Assembly (NCBI GenBank): GCA_947472635.1
Contig: CANJDY010000003.1
Coordinates: 1 to 33,898 of the forward strand
Reading direction: 5' to 3'
Length of the DNA: 33,898 nt
Source: Chitinophagaceae bacterium
GTDB taxonomy: Bacteria; Bacteroidota; Bacteroidia; Chitinophagales; Chitinophagaceae
Within the stretch, counting starts at the first letter, position 1, and each line of letters opens with the position of its first letter. Shown piece by piece: positions 23,518-31,617 of the stretch. Under the pieces are notes generated by a model that worked only from the letters and a program-made list of their open reading frames with translations, was not told the origin of the DNA and searched no databases. Made by a program: the position numbers and the translations under genes.

Positions 23518-25701
23518 TTATTGCTGGTAAGAAATGGTATATTCTTTATTTGCATCAATCGTAATTTCAAACATACCATTACCTAAATCTTTTGTAGTTG
23601 CACCAGTAGGTTTTGTTCTAGACTTTATGTGCAAAGTTCCTATCCCAGCAACACCTTTTACTTTTACTTGGTTAGTACTCACATACAATTCGATGTCACC
23701 ATCGGGGGTAGGCACTTTACCCTGCATCCACTTAAGACCACCCAAATTTGGTTCAACTAAATAGGTATTATAGCCTGGCGATGTTGGTTTTACTCCCAAA
23801 TAATATTTACCCAATAAGTATATAGGGCTTGCCCCCCAAGCATGGCAAAGACTTTTCCCAAACTTTCTACCATACATAGCCAAATGCTCAGTCCCATTTT
23901 TAGTAGGATTATACTCTTCCCAAAATGAGGTAGCGCCAAGATTTAGCATTCCACCCCAGTAAGCCTTGATCTCTCCTAATACATAAGGTTGCTCCCCCAT
24001 TGCACACAATGCCTCCAGTTCGTAAAAGCGCATATACGGAGTAGTTATTTTCTGGATAGAATCATTTAAAAGGACATGCTTTTTAACTGCTAGTTTTTGT
24101 TCTTCTGTAAAATAATTAAAGAAAATGCCAAACATATTGGCATAGCGGGTTACGTTTTCAGTTTGCCTACCATTTACGTAGCTGTGGACCAAGGCCTGTT
24201 TTTGGTCATTCCAATAAATGGAGAATATTTTTTGCTTTAGTTCAGCGGCTTGCTTTTTATAGAATGCTGCATTCGTAGGATCATTGGCAATATCCGCACA
24301 AACCGACATTGTTTCAAGGCTACGAGCAAACAACATTTGCTCGAAACTTATTTCTCCCTTTTTACTTAAACCAGTTGCCCAATCAATAAATGTCCAGTCT
24401 CCAGATAAACCTTCTACCAAGCCATTTTTATTTCGGCGACTAATGCAATAATCCATCATTGTTTGCATTCGTGGATAAACCTGCTCCAGAAATTTCTTGT
24501 CGCCCGTATACAAATAATAATCGTACATACTGATGAACCAGTAAAAAGTATAATCGAGAATAGTATTGATATGACTCGTAACAGGGTCCTTTCCCCTTAA
24601 TGCAAGCATTGTACGAGTAACTGTTGGATTATCAAATGCTGCATAATAATTCATCAGATAACTCTGGTAAGCATCGCCACTCCAAACCCAACGGTCTCTC
24701 TTTATTCCATCAATAAAAAACTCACGCGTATTTAATGCCAATGTATATTTAGCGACGGAGTAAATTTTGTTGATTTCATTATCAGAACAGTTAAAACTTC
24801 CCCGCTCCTTTATATCTGCAAATTCGTACAACATACTAGCAGAATCAATAGAGATTGTACCTTCAGAAACAATATTTACATATCTAAATGCCTTGGATAA
24901 AACCATTGTAGAATCCGTTTTTATCGGCTTGGCAAACGAAAGGCGGTCAAGTGTCATCGCTTCATCAGCAGACAAAGCTTCTTCCTTTGATTCACCATAA
25001 TACAGCGCTATATTACCTGTTCCTTTTATACCGTGTAATTTTACAAATCCAAAGGTTTCTTTACCAAAATCAAGCAATAAGCTGTTGTTATTTTTTACTA
25101 CAGACACTGCACTCATGGCTTTTGTTGGTAATTTAAATGCAGAAGGTAATTTTTTAGGATCATTAAAATTCCAGCTTCCGGCATTCAACCATTTTGTTGC
25201 GGTAATATCAGATGTTTTGCCGGTTTCATCTATCCACTCTTTGTCTTCAAAAGTTACCAGCCAGCTAGCATCGGAAACAATTGATTTCCCCTGAACAAAA
25301 ACTGCAGGTACAGTAGCCTGGTTCCAGACCTTTACATTCAATTTATGTTTACCAGCAGGAACAGTTATTTTATTAACACCTGTTTCAAAAGCAGTCCCAT
25401 CCAATTTAAGAGTAAAGGTGCCTTCTGTATATACTGTAACTTCTTCTGGCACTTTCAAATCAACTACTTTATGAAAATCCATCAGAACGTAATGCGCATC
25501 CATTTTCCAAAAGGGAGGAAAAAAAGTATTTCTATCAGTGCGCCGATTCTGCATCTTATTATTCAGCGAAATTTCAAAATCGCCTGGATACCATATCCAA
25601 GTTGCTTGCTGTGCTAAAGACGGAATGACTAACGAAAATAAACAGACAAAGACAAGGCTAAAATAACGCGTCGAAATTGAATGGGCCGGTTTCTGATTCA
25701 T
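23518..25701 (-). CDS. Alpha-L-rhamnosidase-like glycoside hydrolase (GH78-type), exported
   Basis: 727 residues with a signal peptide (hydrophobic run FSLVFVCLFSLVIPSLAQQ near 14-32). An N-terminal beta domain (ATWIWYPGDFEISL) and a second one (LLLDFGKETFGFVKL, 208-222, then AFRYVNIVS) precede a six-hairpin barrel. The barrel entry carries FIDGIKRDRWVWSGDAYQSY (329-348), the Bac_rhamnosid6H acid signature. The C-terminal beta domain includes GASPIYLLGKYYLGVKPTSP and a typical YTISYQQ end. GH78 enzymes remove alpha-L-rhamnose from pectin and glycosides; many Bacteroidota members without tested activity share this layout, so the exact sugar is uncertain. The enolase follows after 11 nt, and the 129-nt gap upstream shows no clear promoter or terminator. 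Confidence 0.87.
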   Translation of the reverse strand: MNQKPAHSISTRYFSLVFVCLFSLVIPSLAQQATWIWYPGDFEISLNNKMQNRRTDRNTFFPPFWKMDAHYVLMDFHKVVDLKVPEEVTVYTEGTFTLKLDGTAFETGVNKITVPAGKHKLNVKVWNQATVPAVFVQGKSIVSDASWLVTFEDKEWIDETGKTSDITATKWLNAGSWNFNDPKKLPSAFKLPTKAMSAVSVVKNNNSLLLDFGKETFGFVKLHGIKGTGNIALYYGESKEEALSADEAMTLDRLSFAKPIKTDSTMVLSKAFRYVNIVSEGTISIDSASMLYEFADIKERGSFNCSDNEINKIYSVAKYTLALNTREFFIDGIKRDRWVWSGDAYQSYLMNYYAAFDNPTVTRTMLALRGKDPVTSHINTILDYTFYWFISMYDYYLYTGDKKFLEQVYPRMQTMMDYCISRRNKNGLVEGLSGDWTFIDWATGLSKKGEISFEQMLFARSLETMSVCADIANDPTNAAFYKKQAAELKQKIFSIYWNDQKQALVHSYVNGRQTENVTRYANMFGIFFNYFTEEQKLAVKKHVLLNDSIQKITTPYMRFYELEALCAMGEQPYVLGEIKAYWGGMLNLGATSFWEEYNPTKNGTEHLAMYGRKFGKSLCHAWGASPIYLLGKYYLGVKPTSPGYNTYLVEPNLGGLKWMQGKVPTPDGDIELYVSTNQVKVKGVAGIGTLHIKSRTKPTGATTKDLGNGMFEITIDANKEYTISYQQ

Positions 25702-25830
25702 ATAAATATTTATTTGTTCTAAGCGGGAACTTTTTTTATTGGTTTCTTTGTAAAATACTTTTTAAAATTGGCAACTCTCCATTATTGTAAACTAACTAAA
25801 ATCTCAAATAACATCCGCAATAATCCGAAT

Positions 25831-26703
25831 TTATTGTAGCCGCAATAATGCAGTTTCCCAGCAATCCTTAATAATTTTTTGATATAGAATCGCCTGTTTC
25901 CAACGATCCCCTTCTTCTTGCTCTATAAAATTGATGTTTTTAAAGGTACGGGCATAAAAAATATCCGCTTTTAACAATTCTACTGTAAAACTGATATAAT
26001 CTCCTGGACCAGCAGTCTTTAAAAATCCTATAAATGACCTGGTCCACATTTCCTTAAAATGCTGAACATAACTAAGATTTTCGTCGATATTTACATCCAC
26101 TTGAATACAGCCGGGATTACTTATTCTGCCATGAACAAACCTCACCCGATCAAAAATGGGAGCTATAAAATCCCACTTAGTTTCAATATCACCATACACC
26201 ATTTCCTGACCAGCATACCAATGAGAAAAATCACCATTAAACCTGATTTCAGGAAAACGTTTTACCAATTCAACTGTCCTATACATATCTTGTGTTACTG
26301 TTGCCCTATGTGTTTCTATATATATTGGAAAATCATATTTTTCAGAACGTTCTAACACATCACTCACCAAAGCATCGATTTGTTTATCTGATTCGATTCC
26401 CCATCCAAGATGAATCGTAGCACAATTGTAATTCAAGTCTTTCCATCTAGGTAGTAAATCAGCTAAGTCCCCAACCTTGTTAACTCTTGCATGTGCGGTT
26501 AGCTGTAAACCAAATTCTCGACAAAATACTGGATCACCATCTTGTACACCTTTGAAACCTACTTTAGCAATTGCATCATGCTTATCCCTATCGTTTCCCT
26601 TAGGACCAATAGAAAATGCGGGAAGGTTATCACAGGTAAAATAATTAATGTCCAAACGCAATGAAGGAGGATTACTACTTCCATCGTTGGTGTTCTTTAT
26701 CAT
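25831..26703 (-). CDS. Sugar phosphate isomerase/epimerase-like TIM-barrel protein, cytosolic
   Basis: 290 residues, no signal peptide. Strand ends match the AP-endonuclease-2/xylose-isomerase-like barrel: GFKGVQDGDP, LQLTAHARVNKVGD, CATIHLGWGIES, FPIYIETHRATVTQDM with a metal-type Glu, IRFNGDFSHWYAG with Asp and His, and VRFVHGRISNPGCIQVDV with His. The expected role is isomerisation, epimerisation or retro-aldol/decarboxylation of a keto-sugar or sugar acid. 3-oxo-isoapionate decarboxylase (OiaC) is thought to be of this fold, so a link with the RLP/kinase branch is possible but not shown. It lies 129 nt after the rhamnosidase-like gene in map order and 70 nt from the symporter gene, all on the same strand. 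Family fairly confident, reaction unknown. Confidence 0.8.
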   Translation of the reverse strand: MIKNTNDGSSNPPSLRLDINYFTCDNLPAFSIGPKGNDRDKHDAIAKVGFKGVQDGDPVFCREFGLQLTAHARVNKVGDLADLLPRWKDLNYNCATIHLGWGIESDKQIDALVSDVLERSEKYDFPIYIETHRATVTQDMYRTVELVKRFPEIRFNGDFSHWYAGQEMVYGDIETKWDFIAPIFDRVRFVHGRISNPGCIQVDVNIDENLSYVQHFKEMWTRSFIGFLKTAGPGDYISFTVELLKADIFYARTFKNINFIEQEEGDRWKQAILYQKIIKDCWETALLRLQ

Positions 26704-26773
26704 TCAATTTTCAGTTTATCTATTTAATAATAAAAATTTGCTCCACTGATTTCGATTTTCTTTAAATGTTCAA

Positions 26774-28354
26774 TTAAAATCCATTAAAGAAAATATATAA
26801 TCCTATCATCACAATAATTAATGCAATCCATACTCTCCACACCAGTTTGGTAGGCTTGGCTATAGTTGATTTGTCAATAACATTTGCAGTAATCGGTTTT
26901 TGATCAATTAAAGAAAGGGCTACTGCAATGATGAATAATAATGCAAATATTAAAAATGACAATAGCATATAATGCGGCCAAACAGTATATAGCTTAGCCG
27001 GAAATACCCATAAATACAATACGCCTATCCCCAAACTGATGGCTGAACCAATCGATAATGTAAAGTTTACTGCCATCCGGGTAGTCCGTTTCCAAAACAC
27101 GGCCAATAGAAAAACAACTGATAAAGGTGGTGCTATAAATCCCAACACAGCCTGGAATACATCAAAAAGATTTAACCCTTTAATACTATCAATAGCTACC
27201 GCCATTAAAATTGCAAATAAACATCCAGCAATTACTGATAGCCGACCTACTTTTATAATCTGTTGATTGGTAGCAGCTGGATTTATCTTTTTAACATAAA
27301 TATCTGTGGTAAAAACAGTACTCAAGGCATTGAGTGAAGACCCTATCGTACCAACAAGCACAGCAATTAACACTACAATCACCAAACCATTCAAGCCAGG
27401 AGGAAATATATTGGTGACCAAAGTCATATAGGCCTCACTGGGATCTTTTAAGTTGGGATACAACTCAAAACAGATAATTCCGGGAATAATAAACAATGGA
27501 AGCGACAAGATTTTTAACCAGCCTATAAAGCCTACACCCAACTGACCCTGTTCCAAATTTTTTGCACCCAATACGGACTGCACCATTGCCTGGTCAGTAC
27601 AAAAGAAGGCAACAGCCGCAACAGGATATCCCAACAAAATTGCGTACCAAGGATAATTTGGATCACTTGCCGGACGAATAAGATTCCAATATTCTCGGGG
27701 AGCTTTGTGAAAAACAGCAGCAATGCCCCCTACTTTATGAATTCCTATAATAGTTATTAACAATGATACCGCAATGAGTAGTATCATCTGAAATACATTG
27801 ACCTTCGCAATAGCTTTTAATCCGCCAGCAAATGCAAACAATCCTGCAAATAATACCAATGCGATTACAGATTGCCACATAGGAATACCTAAAATCTGAC
27901 GAACAAGAAACCCTCCAGCAAATAATCCCAATGATAACCAAGAAATTAATATTTTAATAAGTGCATACCAAGCCAATATATTCCGGGTACCATCTCCATA
28001 ACGGTTACCCATAAACTCAGGCATGGTCGTTACTTTAAATGCAAGGTAACGGGGGGCAAAAACCATGGCCAATAAAAACAAAAAAATGAAAGCGTACCAT
28101 TCGAAATTCCCTGCAACTATACCGGTAGTATAGCCAATACTAGCAAAAGCCAATAACATAGAGGGGCCAACATTTGTACCCCACATATTAAATCCTATAC
28201 TGGTCCAATTCAACGAATTGCCAGCCAAAAATAAGTTTTCATCATTGGAGCGTGTAGACTTAAAACTTACCCAATAACCAATACCTAATATTACCAATAG
28301 ATAAATCCCAACCACTACAAAATCTAACGTCCCTAAATGATCATATATTTTCAT
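26774..28354 (-). CDS. Sodium:solute symporter (SSS/SGLT family)
   Basis: 526 residues with about 13-14 membrane helices. The first helices (LDFVVVGIYLLVILGIGYWV, then NSLNWTSIGFNMWGTNVGPSML) and the FAGGLKAIAKVNVFQMILL region are those of sodium/glucose-type symporters; GFIAPPLSVVFLLAVFWKR is the usual late helix. Bacteroidota members in glycan loci bring in sugars or sugar acids using the sodium gradient. Together with the FucP-type protein at the far end and the BASS protein in the middle, this array has three secondary transporters and no SusC/SusD pair. It is 66 nt from the PhyH-like gene. Family confident, substrate unknown. Confidence 0.9.
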   Translation of the reverse strand: MKIYDHLGTLDFVVVGIYLLVILGIGYWVSFKSTRSNDENLFLAGNSLNWTSIGFNMWGTNVGPSMLLAFASIGYTTGIVAGNFEWYAFIFLFLLAMVFAPRYLAFKVTTMPEFMGNRYGDGTRNILAWYALIKILISWLSLGLFAGGFLVRQILGIPMWQSVIALVLFAGLFAFAGGLKAIAKVNVFQMILLIAVSLLITIIGIHKVGGIAAVFHKAPREYWNLIRPASDPNYPWYAILLGYPVAAVAFFCTDQAMVQSVLGAKNLEQGQLGVGFIGWLKILSLPLFIIPGIICFELYPNLKDPSEAYMTLVTNIFPPGLNGLVIVVLIAVLVGTIGSSLNALSTVFTTDIYVKKINPAATNQQIIKVGRLSVIAGCLFAILMAVAIDSIKGLNLFDVFQAVLGFIAPPLSVVFLLAVFWKRTTRMAVNFTLSIGSAISLGIGVLYLWVFPAKLYTVWPHYMLLSFLIFALLFIIAVALSLIDQKPITANVIDKSTIAKPTKLVWRVWIALIIVMIGLYIFFNGF

Positions 28355-28420
28355 ATGGATATATTTGTTATTTAATTAAACCAAATTCCAGCATCTTGTA
28401 GAATTAATAGCCGCATTGCA

Positions 28421-29170
28421 TTATCCAACTTTGAAGGCACTAATATTTGCGCCATTTTCAATAAAAGGCTCAGCCCAATAAAGTGGTGTTCCATCACTCT
28501 TTAAAATTGGCTCTGCAGAATATTGGACAAGCAATACCCTCCTTGATTTATTAGTAGAATTAGAACCACTTCTATGAAAACAAGTACTAGAAAATAATGC
28601 AACATCCCCTCCATTTAAAATCGCAGGGACACCGGGATTGTCACCAAAATAGCCAATTTTATCATTGGTTCCTTCTTGTAATACATGATCTACACGGTCT
28701 TTTGTAAGCGCATCTTTATAAGGCAACAGATATACGGTACCATTTTCAATATTTACATCATCTAATGGGCACCAAATAGACAAATAGGGTTGATGCTTAA
28801 AATCTAGATACCCAGAATCTTGATGCCAAGAAAATGTCATCCCCTTGTCAGCTGCTTTTACTACAAACTGTTCTAAAAATAAGTAGACTTGATCACCTAA
28901 AATTTTTCGAGTAATTGCTTCCAATTCTTTTCCAAAAATAAGGTCTTGCATGGTCTTACTATCTTTGTATCGTAAGGCGATAAAATATCGTTTACCCTTA
29001 TGATTGATTTCATCCACTTCTACACCTTTACGATCCATCTCGTCATCCTTTTCCTTAATAAATCGTTGGCATTCGTTTTTTAGACGCTCCAAAAGTTCTT
29101 GAGGAATTACATTCTTAACAATGCAAAAACCTTCTTCGTGAAATTGCTTCAGTTGTTCATCTGTTATCAT
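28421..29170 (-). CDS. Phytanoyl-CoA dioxygenase (PhyH) family protein
   Basis: 249 residues, cytosolic. The Fe(II)/2-oxoglutarate oxygenase facial triad is visible: His116 and Asp118 in SWHQDSGYLDF and the distal His199 in STCFHRSGSN, with Arg210/Arg211 (KSRRVLLVQ) as the likely 2-oxoglutarate anchor. The N-terminal FHEEGFCIVKNVIPQE is typical for the family. Bacterial members hydroxylate many small molecules, and some demethylate O-methyl groups. In a plant-glycan array, oxidative removal of an O-methyl or other substituent from a sugar (rhamnogalacturonan II has 2-O-methyl xylose and fucose) is a tempting role, but this is inference. It lies 49 nt from the GH31 gene and is presumably co-transcribed. 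Confidence 0.85.
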   Translation of the reverse strand: MITDEQLKQFHEEGFCIVKNVIPQELLERLKNECQRFIKEKDDEMDRKGVEVDEINHKGKRYFIALRYKDSKTMQDLIFGKELEAITRKILGDQVYLFLEQFVVKAADKGMTFSWHQDSGYLDFKHQPYLSIWCPLDDVNIENGTVYLLPYKDALTKDRVDHVLQEGTNDKIGYFGDNPGVPAILNGGDVALFSSTCFHRSGSNSTNKSRRVLLVQYSAEPILKSDGTPLYWAEPFIENGANISAFKVG

Positions 29171-29219
29171 TGGATTTTATTTTTTAATTATTGTTAATTC
29201 AGTATTTATATAAAAATGC

Positions 29220-31487
29220 TCATTGGAAATCTTCAAGGCATTTCCAAATACCTTTGAAACCAGTATTTATTTCAACATTGATTGACTTTTGCAAATCCAT
29301 TTCATCTGTACAACTCACCGAATTCGGATATAATGGGATCGTTGCCCCCTGTTTTACCCATACGGGCATATCTTCTAGTGCTACTGTCATCTTTTTTAGC
29401 CAACAATTTCCGATAAATAGCTCCCCAGTAAAAAAATTAACCCAATTACCAGCAGGCAAATAAACATCTCTTTTATTTTCTGAGTTCATGATAGGTGCTA
29501 CTAAAAAATCTTCTCCGAAATAATACTGATCATCTATATGCCAACACATTGTATCTGATGGATGCTGCAGTAAAAGAGCCCTTACTACAGGGTATCCTGA
29601 ATCGGTAGTTTTTTTACTTTGCTCCAGAATATAGGGTAACAAGGCATAGCGTAGTTTCCACCATTTCCTTACCGTATCTGCAATTTTCGGATAATGATAT
29701 GGCTCACGTTTGGAGGTTCCGTGATATCGAATATGAGAGGTGAAAACACCAAACTGGGTCCACCTTACGTACAGATCATCGGGGATTACTGCGTTCATAA
29801 AATCAGGCACCCCATGAAAACCTGGTACATCATGACTCCAAAATCCAAAACCAGATAACCCTAAATGAAGGCCCCCTTTCAATGAACCAGCCATTCCATC
29901 CCATGAAGCAGCAGCATCTCCACCCCAATGAATGGGGAAACGTTGACAACCTGCCCATGCAGCTCTAGCCCAAACCAACCCATCACCAGTCACCTCTTTT
30001 GTTACCTCAAAAGCTGCCTTTTGATAGAGTAGGGCATACATATTATTCAGCAATGCTGGCGTCATAGAATGATACTGGGCATCGAGATGGATTTCCTCTC
30101 CAAAATCAGTTTTAATGGCACAGATGCCCATTTCTAGAAGTTCCCTTAATAAATTTTTATACCATTCTACCGCTTTTGGATAGGTGAAATCTATTGTGCC
30201 AGCATAATCTAATGTGCTAAAATTTGACCCCCCTTGCTCAGCTATCGTGGTTCTAATACCCATATATTTATTGGCTTTTGCCTCTTCATATTGCGCAGCT
30301 TCTGCAGCAATATAAGGCATCTGCCAAAGGCTAACCCGATAACCATTACTCTTTAAACGTGCAATAAATCTCTTTGGATCAGGAAATCTTTCTGGATTAA
30401 ATTTCCATTCACAAAGCCAATCTGTTTTAAACCAACCGGTATCTAAGTGAATAACATCACAGGGAAAGTCTTCATCTCGTAATCTAGCGCAAATTTCATT
30501 CACCTCCTCTTCCGAAAAATAAGTCATTCGGCTCATCCAAATCCCAAAACTCCACAAGGGTGGCAACTGGGGAAACCCTGTCAACTGTTTATAGCGATAA
30601 ATAATTTTTTCAGGATTTTCATCCGCAATTAAAAAGATATCAATGATTGGCTCTTCCACTAATAACTGAACCGAACGGGAAGAGAAATCAGCAAGAGAAA
30701 ATTTACAATAGGCTGAAGAATGTAAAAACAAACCATACATTTCACTCGATAAATAGAAAGGAATATTTTTGTACGTTCTTTTATTGTTTACACCTTGTCC
30801 ATCTTGGTTCTTTAATTGAAAAGTATGGCCAGCTAAATCCATCTTGCAAAATCTTTCTCCAGTACCTACAAATTTTTCATCCGCATTAGCTTGAAAAGAG
30901 ATAGTACTACAATTAGGTGACCCTAATCTTTCAATAAAAGCCAACGACATCGCATCAACACGTCGTGGGAAAAACTGATCATGACCACTTAATTTAATTT
31001 CTTTTACCCCATCAGGATAAAGACTTGCCTGGAAAGTTGCCACTGGGGGTGGAAGTAAATCGCTCCAATAATCAATTGTTGGTTCAGAAAAATCTATTCT
31101 CGCTTTAATTTTTCCTTGAATATCTTCTACTAGCCAACAATCATCCAATTTTTTAAACAACAAACTGGTTTCCGACAGTTCTTCGGTAATCGTTAACATA
31201 GGTGATTGTTCGTTTACAATTGCACCAAAACCTACATTTAAACGCAATACCTTATCGCCATAAGCACGTAAATGAACCTGATATTCCTTTCTTGGAATAC
31301 TTTGATCTGGCACTATATCATTTGACAGCAGTTGTGCCTGAAATGGAACCGTAAGCACGATTCCCATTCCATCATTCTTTATTTCAATGGGCATACAGGA
31401 CCTCCAAAGTCTAGACACCCCTTCTTCTTTTGATAAATCAATATCAAAATCAAGGAAATCGAAAAATTGATGATTCGTTTGCTTCAT
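29220..31487 (-). CDS. GH31 glycoside hydrolase, alpha-xylosidase (YicI)-like, cytosolic
   Basis: 755 residues without a signal peptide. Domains are an N-terminal beta-sandwich (to about 295), a TIM barrel (LWSFGIWMSRMTYFSEEEV at 311-329) and C-terminal beta domains. The nucleophile is Asp461 in CAIKTDFGEEI, the KTDFGE form seen in E. coli YicI, and the acid/base is Asp524 in HWGGDAAASWDGM. The YicI pattern favours alpha-xylosides over alpha-glucosides. Lack of a signal peptide means the substrate must enter the cell, perhaps as a small oligosaccharide or glycoside through the SSS or FucP-type protein. It lies 130 nt after the beta-helix gene; that gap shows no promoter or terminator. Family firm; alpha-xylosidase is likely but not certain. 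Confidence 0.88.
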   Translation of the reverse strand: MKQTNHQFFDFLDFDIDLSKEEGVSRLWRSCMPIEIKNDGMGIVLTVPFQAQLLSNDIVPDQSIPRKEYQVHLRAYGDKVLRLNVGFGAIVNEQSPMLTITEELSETSLLFKKLDDCWLVEDIQGKIKARIDFSEPTIDYWSDLLPPPVATFQASLYPDGVKEIKLSGHDQFFPRRVDAMSLAFIERLGSPNCSTISFQANADEKFVGTGERFCKMDLAGHTFQLKNQDGQGVNNKRTYKNIPFYLSSEMYGLFLHSSAYCKFSLADFSSRSVQLLVEEPIIDIFLIADENPEKIIYRYKQLTGFPQLPPLWSFGIWMSRMTYFSEEEVNEICARLRDEDFPCDVIHLDTGWFKTDWLCEWKFNPERFPDPKRFIARLKSNGYRVSLWQMPYIAAEAAQYEEAKANKYMGIRTTIAEQGGSNFSTLDYAGTIDFTYPKAVEWYKNLLRELLEMGICAIKTDFGEEIHLDAQYHSMTPALLNNMYALLYQKAAFEVTKEVTGDGLVWARAAWAGCQRFPIHWGGDAAASWDGMAGSLKGGLHLGLSGFGFWSHDVPGFHGVPDFMNAVIPDDLYVRWTQFGVFTSHIRYHGTSKREPYHYPKIADTVRKWWKLRYALLPYILEQSKKTTDSGYPVVRALLLQHPSDTMCWHIDDQYYFGEDFLVAPIMNSENKRDVYLPAGNWVNFFTGELFIGNCWLKKMTVALEDMPVWVKQGATIPLYPNSVSCTDEMDLQKSINVEINTGFKGIWKCLEDFQ

Positions 31488-31617
31488 TTATAATTAAAAT
31501 GGATTGCTTAAAAAATGTGGACGCTTAATGCCACTATATAATTTATTTTTACTATTTTTTAAAATCGCAGTCGAAAATTTATTAATTGCTATAAAACGAT
31601 TGCTACATTTTTTTTAT

